From: Thermoprotei archaeon
Lineage (GTDB): Archaea; Thermoproteota; Nitrososphaeria; Geothermarchaeales; JDFR-13
Reading direction: 5' to 3'
Length of the DNA stretch: 19,397 bases
Assembly (NCBI GenBank): GCA_015661745.1
Contig: DQVL01000046.1
Span: forward strand, 1-19,397
Shown here: in pieces, positions 6,108 to 13,530 of the stretch
How the letters are laid out: every line of letters begins with the position of its first letter
Numbering within the stretch: the first letter of the stretch is position 1
The notes under the pieces: model-generated
Databases searched by the model: none
The model's input: only the letters and a program-made list of their open reading frames with translations
What the model was told of the DNA's origin: nothing
Translations under genes and position numbers: made by a program

Positions 6108-6806
6108 TTATTTACTGTAATAATCCGACATAATATGAGAGAATTGGACAATCTTTTTAAGAGGATTATCAGCCTTAACAACTCCACTAGCCACTAGAAT
6201 CCCGTCTACACCATACTCCATAGACAGTTCCACATCTTCAACATCTGTTATACCGGCACCACATAGACATCTAACTCCCTCCCCACTGCATAAATCCACA
6301 GCTTTTCTAAGGGATTCACCAGCATATTTAGATACAGACCTACCAGTTCCTATAAGCTCTGGAGGTTCAAATGCATAGGCATAAGGTTTAACACCTAATG
6401 AGATTAACTCCTCGAGTTCATTAATAGATTGGATACACACTATAAGTTTAAAACCATGTTCCTCAGCTGCCAGGTTAATATCTTTTATCAACATATGATC
6501 TACCCGATTCTCAGAATGATTTATCAAGCTATACTCCAAACCCATATCAATAAGCCGCATAAGTGGAATATGACCTGTAGAGCTCCCATAACCTACAGTA
6601 TCTACTGCCTGAGATATTAATACTTCGGGATGTTGCCTAGCATAATAGTATAAATCGACTATGGGAGGAGCGACCAATACATTGACCTTGAAATCCTGTG
6701 ATGCAGACACTGCATACTCTATAAATCTAGCTAGCCTATCACCACTACCCTCATTATAGTTTTTAGCGTTTATTATGAATATCGGCCTGTCCATATAACT
6801 AAACAT
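6108..6806 (-). CDS. tpiA: Triosephosphate isomerase (archaeal type)
   Basis: 232 residues, the short archaeal form (bacterial enzymes are about 250). It interconverts dihydroxyacetone phosphate and glyceraldehyde 3-phosphate in the cytoplasm. Catalytic positions are visible: Asn13/Lys15 in NAKNY, His97 in LINHSENR, Glu147 in AFEPPELIGTG, and phosphate-binding loops LCGAGIT and DGILVASGVVKA near the C-terminus. Two ATGs are possible, 6806 and 6794; the second gives the tight start MDRPIFIINAK, but other archaeal enzymes also have several residues before this strand and no Shine-Dalgarno decides. The gene is divergent from the GNAT gene, with only 32 nt between the 5' ends, so promoters overlap. 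It works one step from the FBP aldolase/phosphatase encoded 2 kb away. Confidence 0.95.
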   Translation of the reverse strand: MFSYMDRPIFIINAKNYNEGSGDRLARFIEYAVSASQDFKVNVLVAPPIVDLYYYARQHPEVLISQAVDTVGYGSSTGHIPLMRLIDMGLEYSLINHSENRVDHMLIKDINLAAEEHGFKLIVCIQSINELEELISLGVKPYAYAFEPPELIGTGRSVSKYAGESLRKAVDLCSGEGVRCLCGAGITDVEDVELSMEYGVDGILVASGVVKADNPLKKIVQFSHIMSDYYSK

Positions 6807-6838
6807 AATAAAACTTGATACAAATATAATCTACTTGT

Positions 6839-7672
6839 ATGGAAGAAAATATCGAGATCAGGGATGTGAAAGACCCAAACGAAATTAAGAGGTTTGAGGA
6901 TATACAGTATAGAGTTTGGGGTGGAGGCGTGGTTCCAAGCCACCTAATAACAGCTGTAAAGGAAGTAGGTGGTGTCGTTAAAGGTGCATATTATAATGAT
7001 AAATTGATAGGCTTTGTATATGGGTTCATAGGTAGATATAAAGGAAGATACTGTATATATTCACATCAACTGGCTGTCCTACCCCAATATCAGAATATGG
7101 GTGTCGGTGAGAAACTAAAGAATGAACAGATGAGGTGGGGTATAGAAAATGGATATGACCTTATTATATGGACATTTGACCCCGCTAGGGCGAAGAATGC
7201 ATGGCTTAACATAGGTAAATTGGGTGTGATCACAGACACATATCTAATAGATCACTATGGCGAAATGGAGGATGAACTTAATAGGGGAGTACCATCAGAT
7301 AGGTTTATGGTTGAATGGTGGATCAAATCCAGATGGATTAAAGATAGGATGAGATATAGATATGATAGAGACTTAGATATTAAATACGAGACGGTATTAT
7401 CATTAGAGAGAAGTTCTAATGGGATATATCCATCTAACGTAAAGGATGTGAATGATAACTATATCTCTATAGAGATACCCCTCGACTTTGACGATCTAGG
7501 TGGGGATACATTAAAATTAAAGAAGATGTGGAAACTAAGGTTGAGAGAAGCTTTTATCAAATACTTTACTAAGGGATATACAGTTATATACTTTGTTAGG
7601 GGGCATAACATAGACAAAGGCATCTATATCTTAAAGAAAGGGTTTGACCCACATGATAGAACAACCTGGTAA
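6839..7672 (+). CDS. GNAT-family acyltransferase, COG3375 type
   Basis: 277 residues. The GNAT fold is seen in residues about 1-150: beta-strand IGFVYGFIG, then the acyl-CoA pyrophosphate-binding motif A HQLAVLPQYQNMGVGEKLK (Q-x-x-x-G-x-G) at about 76-94, and the COG3375 hallmark TFDPARAKNAWLNIGKLGV...TYLIDHYGEMED. A C-terminal extension (about 160-277) is usual for this group. COG3375 proteins in some bacteria (Geobacillus is the case I recall) are N-succinyltransferases encoded beside N-succinylamino acid racemase. Here the next gene is exactly such a racemase-like protein and overlaps it by about 20 nt, so acylation of an amino acid with succinyl-CoA is a reasonable inference. The ATG is leaderless behind a TATA-like AAATATAAT. 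Confidence 0.8.
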   Translation: MEENIEIRDVKDPNEIKRFEDIQYRVWGGGVVPSHLITAVKEVGGVVKGAYYNDKLIGFVYGFIGRYKGRYCIYSHQLAVLPQYQNMGVGEKLKNEQMRWGIENGYDLIIWTFDPARAKNAWLNIGKLGVITDTYLIDHYGEMEDELNRGVPSDRFMVEWWIKSRWIKDRMRYRYDRDLDIKYETVLSLERSSNGIYPSNVKDVNDNYISIEIPLDFDDLGGDTLKLKKMWKLRLREAFIKYFTKGYTVIYFVRGHNIDKGIYILKKGFDPHDRTTW

Positions 7673-8789
7673 TTATGTAAATAAGATAGTCTTGATTAGG
7701 ATAGCCCTACCATATAGAGAATACTTCGAGACAAGCTTTGGAAGAGAGTATGAGAAACATACATATATAGTTATAGTGGAGGCTAATGGGGTAGAGGGTT
7801 ATGCGGAGACAGCCGCCGGTATATATCCCAGATATTCATATGAATCAGTAGACATAGATGCATATGTAATCGACAAATATATAATACCATCGATAGAAAA
7901 GGGGATATCAACAAATCCAAATGAGTATATCGAGAAGGTAAGATGGATAAAAGGGTATAACATGGCTAAAGCATCTATAGAGATGGCTCTATGGGATCTT
8001 ACATCGAAACTTATGGGAAAACCACTCTACAAAGTTATAGGAGGAAAAAGGAAATATGCAAATGTAGGAGTATCTATAGGGCTACAGAAAGATATTGATA
8101 CATTACTATCTAAAATAGCCACATACCTAGAAGAGGGATATCAAAGGATTAAAATAAAAATCTCAAGGGGAAGAGATATTGAATTGGTTGAGGCTGTTAG
8201 AAGGGAATATCCAGATATCCCATTAACTGTAGATGCTAATGGAGACTATGGATATAAAGATCTTGAATATCTAAAGAAACTAGATGAATTTGATTTGTTA
8301 TACATCGAACAGCCATTTCCTTATTGGGATCTATATCTACATAGTAAGTTACAAAGTATAATAGAGACAAAGATATGTTTAGATGAGTCAATATATAACT
8401 CATATCTAGCTAGAGAAGCCATCGATATTGGAGCAGCCAAGGTAATAAATATTAAACCTGGTCGAGTTGGTGGAATAAAAGAGAGTATAGAGATTCACAA
8501 CATATCAATGGATAAAGGGATAGGGACATGGATAGGAGGGATGCTAGAGACAGGTATTGGAAGAGGATTCAACGTATCCCTAGCAACTCTACCAAATATA
8601 ATTTATCCATCTGATATATCGGCCAGTACAAGATATTTTAATAGAGACATAGTTACCCAGCCATGGGAGATAGATAGTAAAGGTAGAATGTGGGTTAGAG
8701 AGGAGGAAGGTATAGGTGTAGAAATCGACTGGGGATACCTAGATAAAATCGTAATATGGAAGAAAGAGTATAGAATAGGGAGTAACTAG
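7653..8789 (+). CDS. Enolase-superfamily N-acylamino acid racemase / o-succinylbenzoate synthase-like protein
   Basis: 378 residues from ATG 7653; a TTG at 7644 is in frame but gives no extra homologous sequence. This is a muconate-lactonizing subgroup enzyme. It has an N-terminal capping domain (to about 120, with FETSFG substrate loop), then a TIM barrel with catalytic KIK (Lys167, Lys169), metal ligands Asp194 (VDANG), Glu219 (YIEQPF) and Asp244 (CLDES), and the second acid/base Lys268 (NIKPGRVGG). All catalytic residues are kept. OSBS activity would need menaquinone genes, none of which are here; coupling to the COG3375 acyltransferase favours N-succinylamino acid racemase. Its stop shares a CTAG with the convergent fbp stop. 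Family is certain; substrate is inferred. Confidence 0.85.
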   Translation: MIEQPGNYVNKIVLIRIALPYREYFETSFGREYEKHTYIVIVEANGVEGYAETAAGIYPRYSYESVDIDAYVIDKYIIPSIEKGISTNPNEYIEKVRWIKGYNMAKASIEMALWDLTSKLMGKPLYKVIGGKRKYANVGVSIGLQKDIDTLLSKIATYLEEGYQRIKIKISRGRDIELVEAVRREYPDIPLTVDANGDYGYKDLEYLKKLDEFDLLYIEQPFPYWDLYLHSKLQSIIETKICLDESIYNSYLAREAIDIGAAKVINIKPGRVGGIKESIEIHNISMDKGIGTWIGGMLETGIGRGFNVSLATLPNIIYPSDISASTRYFNRDIVTQPWEIDSKGRMWVREEEGIGVEIDWGYLDKIVIWKKEYRIGSN

Positions 8790-9886
8790 TCTGATTTAAC
8801 CCATCGCTCCCTAAACTTCTCGAGAACCTGTGGAAGGGTAGTATACTCCATCTCCTCAGGCCCGAGCCTATGAGGCATAAATGGCCCATGCAATCTAATA
8901 TATTCTGTAATACGAGAAGCTAAATCCCTAACAGGATCAAATGCTGGATCATCAAATAAATCCACCGGTCCTACGAGCAGACCATTAGAGACCTGAAATC
9001 CAAGGCCTATCAACCTTGGTGGCCCATCAAATCTAGTGACCTTGGAATATTTGAGGGATACCGGCATAAGCGGTCCATAGTGACTTCCCCTCATCCATCC
9101 AGCCACTAAATACGGCTTGGAAAAAGCCTCTAAAATCTCACCCATAGCAGGGAAACCGCTTTGGGCACGTACAATAAGTACTGGATCATCCTTACCTACA
9201 TATCTCCCAGCTATCAATGAAAGTCTTGTAGTGGATGCTACAGCCGCAATCTCATCATCCGACTTCCTCCTAACCTCCTTTATTACGTATCTACTCTGTG
9301 TACCTATAATCGCCAATAAATCATATAGTTCCTCGGGTATCTCAAAAACAGCTTCAACCCCCTCGACAACATCTAAAACAGTAAATTTGAAGCCATCATG
9401 CATTCTAGGATCTATAACCAATCCAGCTGTATTGAATGGATCTGCAAATATCCTATATAGATAAATATTCCAAGCACCAGGCTCCGTCTTATCAGCCATA
9501 AATACACCGATGGGATCACTCCTCCTCTCAATAAACTCTATCTCTGCAACGCCAGGACCCATCCCCTTCACATTACCACTAAATGCATCCTTGAGTAGAT
9601 CCTGACCTGCTGCATAAAGCTTAAGCTTCTTAGATACCTCCTCAGTAGCCCCCTTAAATACCTCCCATGCAAAACCGTGTATCTCCGGATTATCAACTCC
9701 CTTTTCATGGGAGAAGATCAGTTCAAGATCATCCCCAGCATGTGTAACATAGAAGCTTTTTATCAATCCAGTCTCTACAGCCTCCCTACATTTATTTCTA
9801 GCATAGTCTAAAAGCTGGTCAGGGACAGTAACATGACCCGCTACACTCCCTATATCAGCCTTAATCACAGAAACTGTGGTCCTCAT
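8786..9886 (-). CDS. fbp: Fructose 1,6-bisphosphate aldolase/phosphatase (class V FBPase)
   Basis: About 366 residues. This is the bifunctional archaeal enzyme that condenses triose phosphates to fructose 1,6-bisphosphate and dephosphorylates it to fructose 6-phosphate, making gluconeogenesis one-way. Signatures: TTVSVIKADIGSVAGH at the N-terminus (metal-binding Asp), GDDLELIFSH, DKTEPGAWN, LYRIFADPFNTAGLVIDP, the Lys/Tyr region AGRYVGKDDPVLIVRAQSGFPAMGE, and GWMRGSHYGPLMPV. The start at ATG 9886-9884 is chosen because GGTG lies about 6 nt upstream and it gives the usual Met-Arg-Thr-Thr-Val-Ser; a GTG at 9895 would add three residues. Length and motifs are normal. It overlaps the convergent racemase gene by 4 nt. 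Confidence 0.97.
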   Translation of the reverse strand: MRTTVSVIKADIGSVAGHVTVPDQLLDYARNKCREAVETGLIKSFYVTHAGDDLELIFSHEKGVDNPEIHGFAWEVFKGATEEVSKKLKLYAAGQDLLKDAFSGNVKGMGPGVAEIEFIERRSDPIGVFMADKTEPGAWNIYLYRIFADPFNTAGLVIDPRMHDGFKFTVLDVVEGVEAVFEIPEELYDLLAIIGTQSRYVIKEVRRKSDDEIAAVASTTRLSLIAGRYVGKDDPVLIVRAQSGFPAMGEILEAFSKPYLVAGWMRGSHYGPLMPVSLKYSKVTRFDGPPRLIGLGFQVSNGLLVGPVDLFDDPAFDPVRDLASRITEYIRLHGPFMPHRLGPEEMEYTTLPQVLEKFRERWVKSD

Positions 9887-9938
9887 CTGAAACACCTGAA
9901 AAATATATTCTAGGCAGTGTTAATTATATTAGTCCAAG

Positions 9939-10256
9939 ATGAAGCTAAGGATTAGAATGAGGAGGGTGGATAGTCTAATTAAAAAGGGTGTTAAAGAGGT
10001 AATAGAAGTAGGTACTGAAGATTTAAGCTTATCCACCTTAAAGGATGTCAAGGAATATGTAAACTATATAGCAAAGGAAATATCGGAGAAGTTAGGTGTA
10101 GAAATCGTCAAGATTGAATTTCAGGGAAATGAAGATATTGGAGCCAGATATATACTCTATAGATTTAGATTATACACTAAAAAAGGCTATATAGCTTGTA
10201 GGGTAGTAACATATTTCAACAAGCATATACAAACGATATTAACGGTGGGTGGATAA
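9939..10256 (+). CDS. Conserved-looking small protein, unknown
   Basis: 105 residues that I do not recognise. The N-terminal 20 are very basic (MKLRIRMRRVDSLIKKGVKE), followed by an acidic amphipathic segment (VKEYVNYIAKEISEKLGVE) and alternating beta-like strands (IVKIEFQG, YILYRFRLYTKKGYIACRVVTYF), ending ILTVGG. It has the look of a small alpha/beta domain without a membrane segment or metal motif. The last 8 nt overlap the GTG start of the molybdopterin oxidoreductase gene, so it is the first gene of that operon and may be an accessory protein. The terminal Gly-Gly is reminiscent of beta-grasp carriers, but the rest does not match that fold and I do not claim it. Leaderless start. Confidence 0.7.
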   Translation: MKLRIRMRRVDSLIKKGVKEVIEVGTEDLSLSTLKDVKEYVNYIAKEISEKLGVEIVKIEFQGNEDIGARYILYRFRLYTKKGYIACRVVTYFNKHIQTILTVGG

Positions 10257-10821
10257 AGTGGCAGACCTCCCGCCTGGACAGAGGAAAATCCCGAACTTTA
10301 TAATATATCGGATACTTGGACAGCCTAAAATTGATATAGATAGATGGAGGCTTGAGATAACTGGGATGGTAAATAATAGACTCTCACTCAAATATGAGGA
10401 TCTCCTCAAGATGAGGCAGATAGAGTATGTATCTGACTTTCATTGTGTAACGGGGTGGACAGTGGAGAAGGTTAGATGGACCGGCGTAAGTGTAAGGGAA
10501 TTAATTAGCTATGCTAAGCCATTGAAGGGTGTTAAATGGGGGTATATCCATTCAGCTGATGGCTATACAACGATAGTACCCTATGAAGATCTGATATCTG
10601 AACACTCAATAATAGCCCTTAAAATGAATGATCAACCCCTTGATATTGAACATGGATATCCAGCCAGATTATTTATACCACATTTATATGGCTGGAAAAG
10701 TGCTAAATGGATTGTTAAAATAGATCTAGTAAATGAATATAAAGATGGATATTGGGAGGCTCTTGGATATCATGAGAGGGGGAATGTATGGAAAGATGAA
10801 AGATTCAAGAAACTGTATTAA
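10249..10821 (+). CDS. Small sulfite-oxidase-type molybdopterin oxidoreductase
   Basis: 190 residues forming just the oxidoreductase molybdopterin-binding domain (SUOX fold, as in YedY/MsrP and sulfite oxidase). The Mo-ligating Cys is Cys66 in DFHCVTGW. Other family blocks are DRWRLEITG (about 31-39), VRWTGVSVRELI, HSADGYTTIVPYEDL, LDIEHGYPARLFIPHLYGWKSAKWIVKI. There is no Tat or Sec signal and no heme or dimerisation domain, so unlike YedY it should be cytoplasmic, as are many archaeal short forms. The GTG at 10249 overlaps the upstream gene; a second GTG at 10258 follows GGTGGG and is nearly as good. The ArsA-type ATPase follows after 25 nt. The substrate cannot be read from sequence. Confidence 0.88.
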   Translation: MDKVADLPPGQRKIPNFIIYRILGQPKIDIDRWRLEITGMVNNRLSLKYEDLLKMRQIEYVSDFHCVTGWTVEKVRWTGVSVRELISYAKPLKGVKWGYIHSADGYTTIVPYEDLISEHSIIALKMNDQPLDIEHGYPARLFIPHLYGWKSAKWIVKIDLVNEYKDGYWEALGYHERGNVWKDERFKKLY

Positions 10822-10846
10822 GGATGGAAAGACAATGTATTAGATT

Positions 10847-12025
10847 ATGAGGATAATTTATATTACGGGTAAGGGAGGAACAGGCAAGACGGTTATATCA
10901 GCTATAACGGCGTTGAAATCCTCACAATATGGGTATAATACATTAATTATCTCATCCGATCCAGCCCATACGCTAAAAGACTGTTTTGGGATAGAGGTTG
11001 GTAGAGAATATACAAAAATAGCTAAGGATCTATATGGATTAGCAATAGATCCGGTAAAAGAGGCATCAGAACATTATGGAGCAATAATGGAGTATATAGC
11101 CTCAATATTTAGGGCAAGGGGTATAGATGAGATATTAGCATATGAATTAGCTGCATTACCTGGGATGACTGGAGTAGCTACAATGCTAAAACTGGATATG
11201 ATAATCAAGGAAGATAGTTTTGACACGATTATAATTGATACAGTACCCAGTGGTGATGCATTGAGATATTTATATGTACCCACGCTACTAAGCAGAATGA
11301 GTAGACGAATGATGAAGTTAATAAGCCCAATAGTTGAAATGGGCAGGGTGATGACCCCAATCACTGGGGTTCCTACACCGACAAAAGAGAGTGTTGAGAA
11401 GGGGATAGAGATTATCGAGAAAATGGAGAATATAAGAAAATATTTATTAGACTCTAACATAACCAGCCTGAGACTGGTTGCAAATCCAGATAGCTTCAGT
11501 ATATCAAATGTAAAAAGAACCTATATACAGTCATCATTATATGGATTAAATACAGATCTAATTATAATAAACAAGTTGTATCCAAAGGAAGGGGTTGGAG
11601 AATTCTTCAAAGACTGGCTTATAAACCAAACTAGGTTAATAGAAGATGTTAATAAGACATTCCACCCTATTCCTATAAAGATGCTACGCCTATATAATTC
11701 AGAGCTGAAGGGAATTGATATGTTAACAAGGGCTGGTGACGACCTATTCGGTGATGAAGACCCTACACAGATATATTATAAGGGGAGAACAGTTGAAATA
11801 AATAGATATGGCGATAGACTCGAGGTGATATACCCAGCCCCCCATATTACTAAGAAGGATATAGAGATTGAGAGGATCGGAGATGAATTACTAGTTAAAC
11901 TATCAACCGATATGGGCATAGTAGATCTAGTTTTGCCCCTACCACTAATAACGTATAAAATGAAGGTAGAGAAAGCTAGATTAATTAATGGAAAACTCCA
12001 TATAATATTTGTAGAAGAGAAATGA
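10847..12025 (+). CDS. ArsA/Get3-type ATPase with C-terminal HSP20-like domain
   Basis: 392 residues. The N-terminal part is a deviant-Walker P-loop ATPase: GKGGTGKT at 8-15 (signature Lys), SSDPAHTLKDCFG (switch I, about 40-52), DTVPSGDALRYL (about 130-141, switch II region). The C-terminal about 90 residues (YGDRLEVIYPAPHITKKDIEIERIGDELLVKL...) match the HSP20/alpha-crystallin-like beta-sandwich attached to many prokaryotic ArsA proteins. No arsenite-binding Cys triad or CxxC dimer motif is seen, so arsenite export is unlikely; a targeting or chaperone role for hydrophobic clients, as in Get3, is the better guess. It sits after a Mo enzyme and overlaps the next small gene by ATGA (12022-12025). 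Confidence 0.88.
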   Translation: MRIIYITGKGGTGKTVISAITALKSSQYGYNTLIISSDPAHTLKDCFGIEVGREYTKIAKDLYGLAIDPVKEASEHYGAIMEYIASIFRARGIDEILAYELAALPGMTGVATMLKLDMIIKEDSFDTIIIDTVPSGDALRYLYVPTLLSRMSRRMMKLISPIVEMGRVMTPITGVPTPTKESVEKGIEIIEKMENIRKYLLDSNITSLRLVANPDSFSISNVKRTYIQSSLYGLNTDLIIINKLYPKEGVGEFFKDWLINQTRLIEDVNKTFHPIPIKMLRLYNSELKGIDMLTRAGDDLFGDEDPTQIYYKGRTVEINRYGDRLEVIYPAPHITKKDIEIERIGDELLVKLSTDMGIVDLVLPLPLITYKMKVEKARLINGKLHIIFVEEK

Positions 12026-12249
12026 CGGATGAATCCATTAAAATCCCAAAAAACATATTCTACCTAGATGAGATCCTAATAAAATTTCTACCCAAGGAAT
12101 ATAATAGAGTAGTTGAACACTATATAAACTCAAAGATAGAGCTTCTAAAAGCGGTGGATGAATTCATAGATCTCCAAATAAAGAGGTTGGAGGAGGTTAA
12201 GAGGAGCTTAAAGGAGGAACCCAAAAGAGAGAAGCTAGAAGTCGAATGA
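12022..12249 (+). CDS. Small charged helical protein coupled to the ArsA-type ATPase
   Basis: 75 residues, strongly charged. About residues 28-75 should form one long amphipathic helix or coiled coil (NSKIELLKAVDEFIDLQIKR then LEEVKRSLKEE). The ATG overlaps the TGA of the ATPase gene, so expression is coupled and a physical partnership with the ATPase is likely. No family name comes to mind. It has no membrane segment, Cys or His cluster. Being directly translated behind a Get3/ArsA-like ATPase suggests an adaptor or oligomer-stabilising role, but this is only inference from position and shape. The tRNA-Glu gene begins 13 nt after its stop on the opposite strand. Confidence 0.7.
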   Translation: MTDESIKIPKNIFYLDEILIKFLPKEYNRVVEHYINSKIELLKAVDEFIDLQIKRLEEVKRSLKEEPKREKLEVE

Positions 12250-12262
12250 ATAATGTGATTAA

Positions 12263-12354
12263 TGCCCCGGCCGGGATTTGAACCCGGGTTCACCGGCTAG
12301 CCCCTAAAAAAGCTCGAGAGGCCGGTATGCTTGACCTGGCTACACCACCGGGGC
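12263..12354 (-). tRNA. tRNA-Glu (anticodon CTC) with a 16-nt intron
   Basis: On the minus strand, acceptor GCCCCGG (12354-12348) pairs with CCGGGGC (12270-12264), discriminator A12263. The D stem is GTGT/GCAT with an 11-nt loop. The anticodon stem is CCGGC/GCCGG once the intron is removed, loop CTCTCGA, anticodon CTC at 12318-12316 reading GAG. The T arm is CCGGG-TTCAAAT-CCCGG. The mature length is 76 nt and CCA is not encoded. Body and anticodon match archaeal tRNA-Glu. It lies between the ArsA operon end and the histone gene. Confidence 0.95.
12299..12314 (-). other. Canonical-site tRNA intron (37/38) in tRNA-Glu
   Basis: The 16-nt insert reads AGCTTTTTTAGGGGCT on the minus strand. An AGC repeat at its edges lets the boundary slide, but only the 37/38 position gives a bulge-helix-bulge: bulge CG|A, central helix CTCT (positions 32-35) with intron GGGG (two G-U pairs), bulge CT|A, outer helix CCGGC/GCCGG. 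The inner helix is minimal. Confidence 0.85.
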
Positions 12355-12378
12355 AAGACACCATATACAATCAAATTA

Positions 12379-12390
12379 TTTATTTAAATA
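12379..12390 (-). promoter_or_regulatory. Probable TATA box for tRNA-Glu
   Basis: The AT run TATTTAAATAAA (minus strand) sits about 25-31 nt before the tRNA 5' end, the expected position. Other A/T phases are possible, so the exact core is uncertain. Confidence 0.4.
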
Positions 12391-12411
12391 TTTTTGTGAA
12401 TTATCTAGAAA

Positions 12412-12654
12412 TTATTCTATTTCCATCTTCTCAAGTTCTTCAATATCAACACCCATAATCTCTAGAACCAAGGCTACATCCTTCTTCCTAATGACGGTCC
12501 TACCAGATTCTTTAGCGACTCTACCCGCATATATAGCTATATCACCTGCCACCTTAGTTAAGTATTTAGCCACCAACTCCGCTGCATCGAGACTTACTCT
12601 ACGCCCTACAACCCTCTTCATCACTCTATGGGCGCTATACTTTGCTATAGACAA
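12412..12654 (-). CDS. Archaeal histone-fold protein
   Basis: 80 residues, about 12 longer than HMfB-type histones. The histone fold is helix 1 HRVMKRVVG (about 9-17), loop RVSLDAAELVAKYLTKVAGDIAIYAGRVAKESG (central helix) and RKKDVALVLEIMG (helix 3), with the typical R-V-S-x-x-A at the first loop and R-x-x-V-x-x-x-D-V near the second. A short acidic tail (VDIEELEKMEIE) extends the C-terminus. The start is TTG 12654-12652, supported by GGTGG six nt upstream; no ATG offers a complete first helix. It is expected to bind and wrap DNA as dimers or larger polymers. Histones are patchy in Thermoproteota, so presence here is a taxonomic clue. Confidence 0.88.
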   Translation of the reverse strand: MSIAKYSAHRVMKRVVGRRVSLDAAELVAKYLTKVAGDIAIYAGRVAKESGRTVIRKKDVALVLEIMGVDIEELEKMEIE

Positions 12655-12739
12655 TTTATACCACCATAAAATTATATCATCTTGTTTAGATAAAAGCTAA
12701 AATCTATTAAATAATATCTGGATATAAAGGGGTTTTAAA

Positions 12740-13519
12740 ATGTATGTAGATGCACACATACATCTATACGATGAGGAATTTGATGAGGATAGAGAAGAGG
12801 TTCTACAGAATGCATTAAACAATGATGTCGAGTTAATCCTCTCTGTATCTGAAGACTATGAATCATCTATAAAGAACCTAGACATATTGAGAATATATAG
12901 ACCTAGATATAAAATCTATCTTGGGCTTGGCATCCACCCATATACAGCAATATATAATCCTGGAGACCTAACAAAGATGGTTGAGTTAATATCCCAATAC
13001 CATGACACCATAATCTCTATAGGGGAGGTGGGGCTAGACAGAAAATATTCTGATGCTGATAAATACTGGGATAGACAGGTTGAAGCCTTTGAGAAGATGA
13101 TACAGTTATCTATAGAATATTTTAAACCTCTAAATATACATTCTAGAAGAGCGGCTAAAGACGTGCTCACACTACTACGTAAATATGATGTGAGACTGGC
13201 ATATTTCCACTGGTACACCGATGATATAGAGACCCTAAAAGAAATAGTTGACGAAGGATATTACGTAGGTTTTACTCCCGCCCTACTAACCTCAAAGAGA
13301 ATACAAAAATATACTGATGTAGTACCACTAACACAAGTATTTACAGAGTCGGATGGTCCTGTCAGATATTATGGCCCACTAAATAAATCTCGTGGAGAGC
13401 CTAAACACATACCATTAATAATAAATAAGATAGCCGAACTTTATGAAGAGGATGTAGAAGAAGTTACAATAGTAATTAGGGAGAATTTCAAGAGACTTTT
13501 TAGATTACAGTATGGATAA
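12740..13519 (+). CDS. TatD-family metal-dependent deoxyribonuclease
   Basis: 259 residues, the usual TatD length. This is a metallo-dependent hydrolase TIM barrel with the full metal set: His6 and His8 (DAHIHL), Glu96 (IGEVGLDRKY), His134 (NIHSRRA), His157 (YFHWYT) and Asp205 (ESDGPVRY). TatD proteins are cytoplasmic 3'-5' exonucleases/endonucleases linked to DNA repair and fragment clearance, although some archaeal members have unknown substrates. ATG 12740 is preceded by GGGGT about 8 nt upstream. It stands alone as a transcription unit, with the C/D sRNA candidate starting 11 nt after its stop, possibly cotranscribed. Nothing is truncated or missing. Confidence 0.92.
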   Translation: MYVDAHIHLYDEEFDEDREEVLQNALNNDVELILSVSEDYESSIKNLDILRIYRPRYKIYLGLGIHPYTAIYNPGDLTKMVELISQYHDTIISIGEVGLDRKYSDADKYWDRQVEAFEKMIQLSIEYFKPLNIHSRRAAKDVLTLLRKYDVRLAYFHWYTDDIETLKEIVDEGYYVGFTPALLTSKRIQKYTDVVPLTQVFTESDGPVRYYGPLNKSRGEPKHIPLIINKIAELYEEDVEEVTIVIRENFKRLFRLQYG

Positions 13520-13530
13520 TATCTATTATG

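Noticed and set aside
5945..6187. Minus-strand 80-codon hydrophobic frame overlapping the 3' end of tpiA
   Set aside because: It lies in another frame of tpiA and AT-rich spacer, with low-complexity Ile/Leu content and no start signal.
8786..9895. Upstream GTG start (9895) for fbp
   Set aside because: The ATG at 9886 has GGTG at suitable spacing and gives the family's N-terminus; the extra three residues are not typical.
9939..10256. Beta-grasp sulfur carrier because of the terminal Gly-Gly
   Set aside because: The strand order and the basic N-terminal helix do not fit the ubiquitin-like fold; Gly-Gly alone is weak evidence.
10847..12025. Arsenite-pump ATPase of an ars operon
   Set aside because: No Cys triad for arsenite, no ArsB/ArsR/ArsD gene nearby; ArsA-type fold only.
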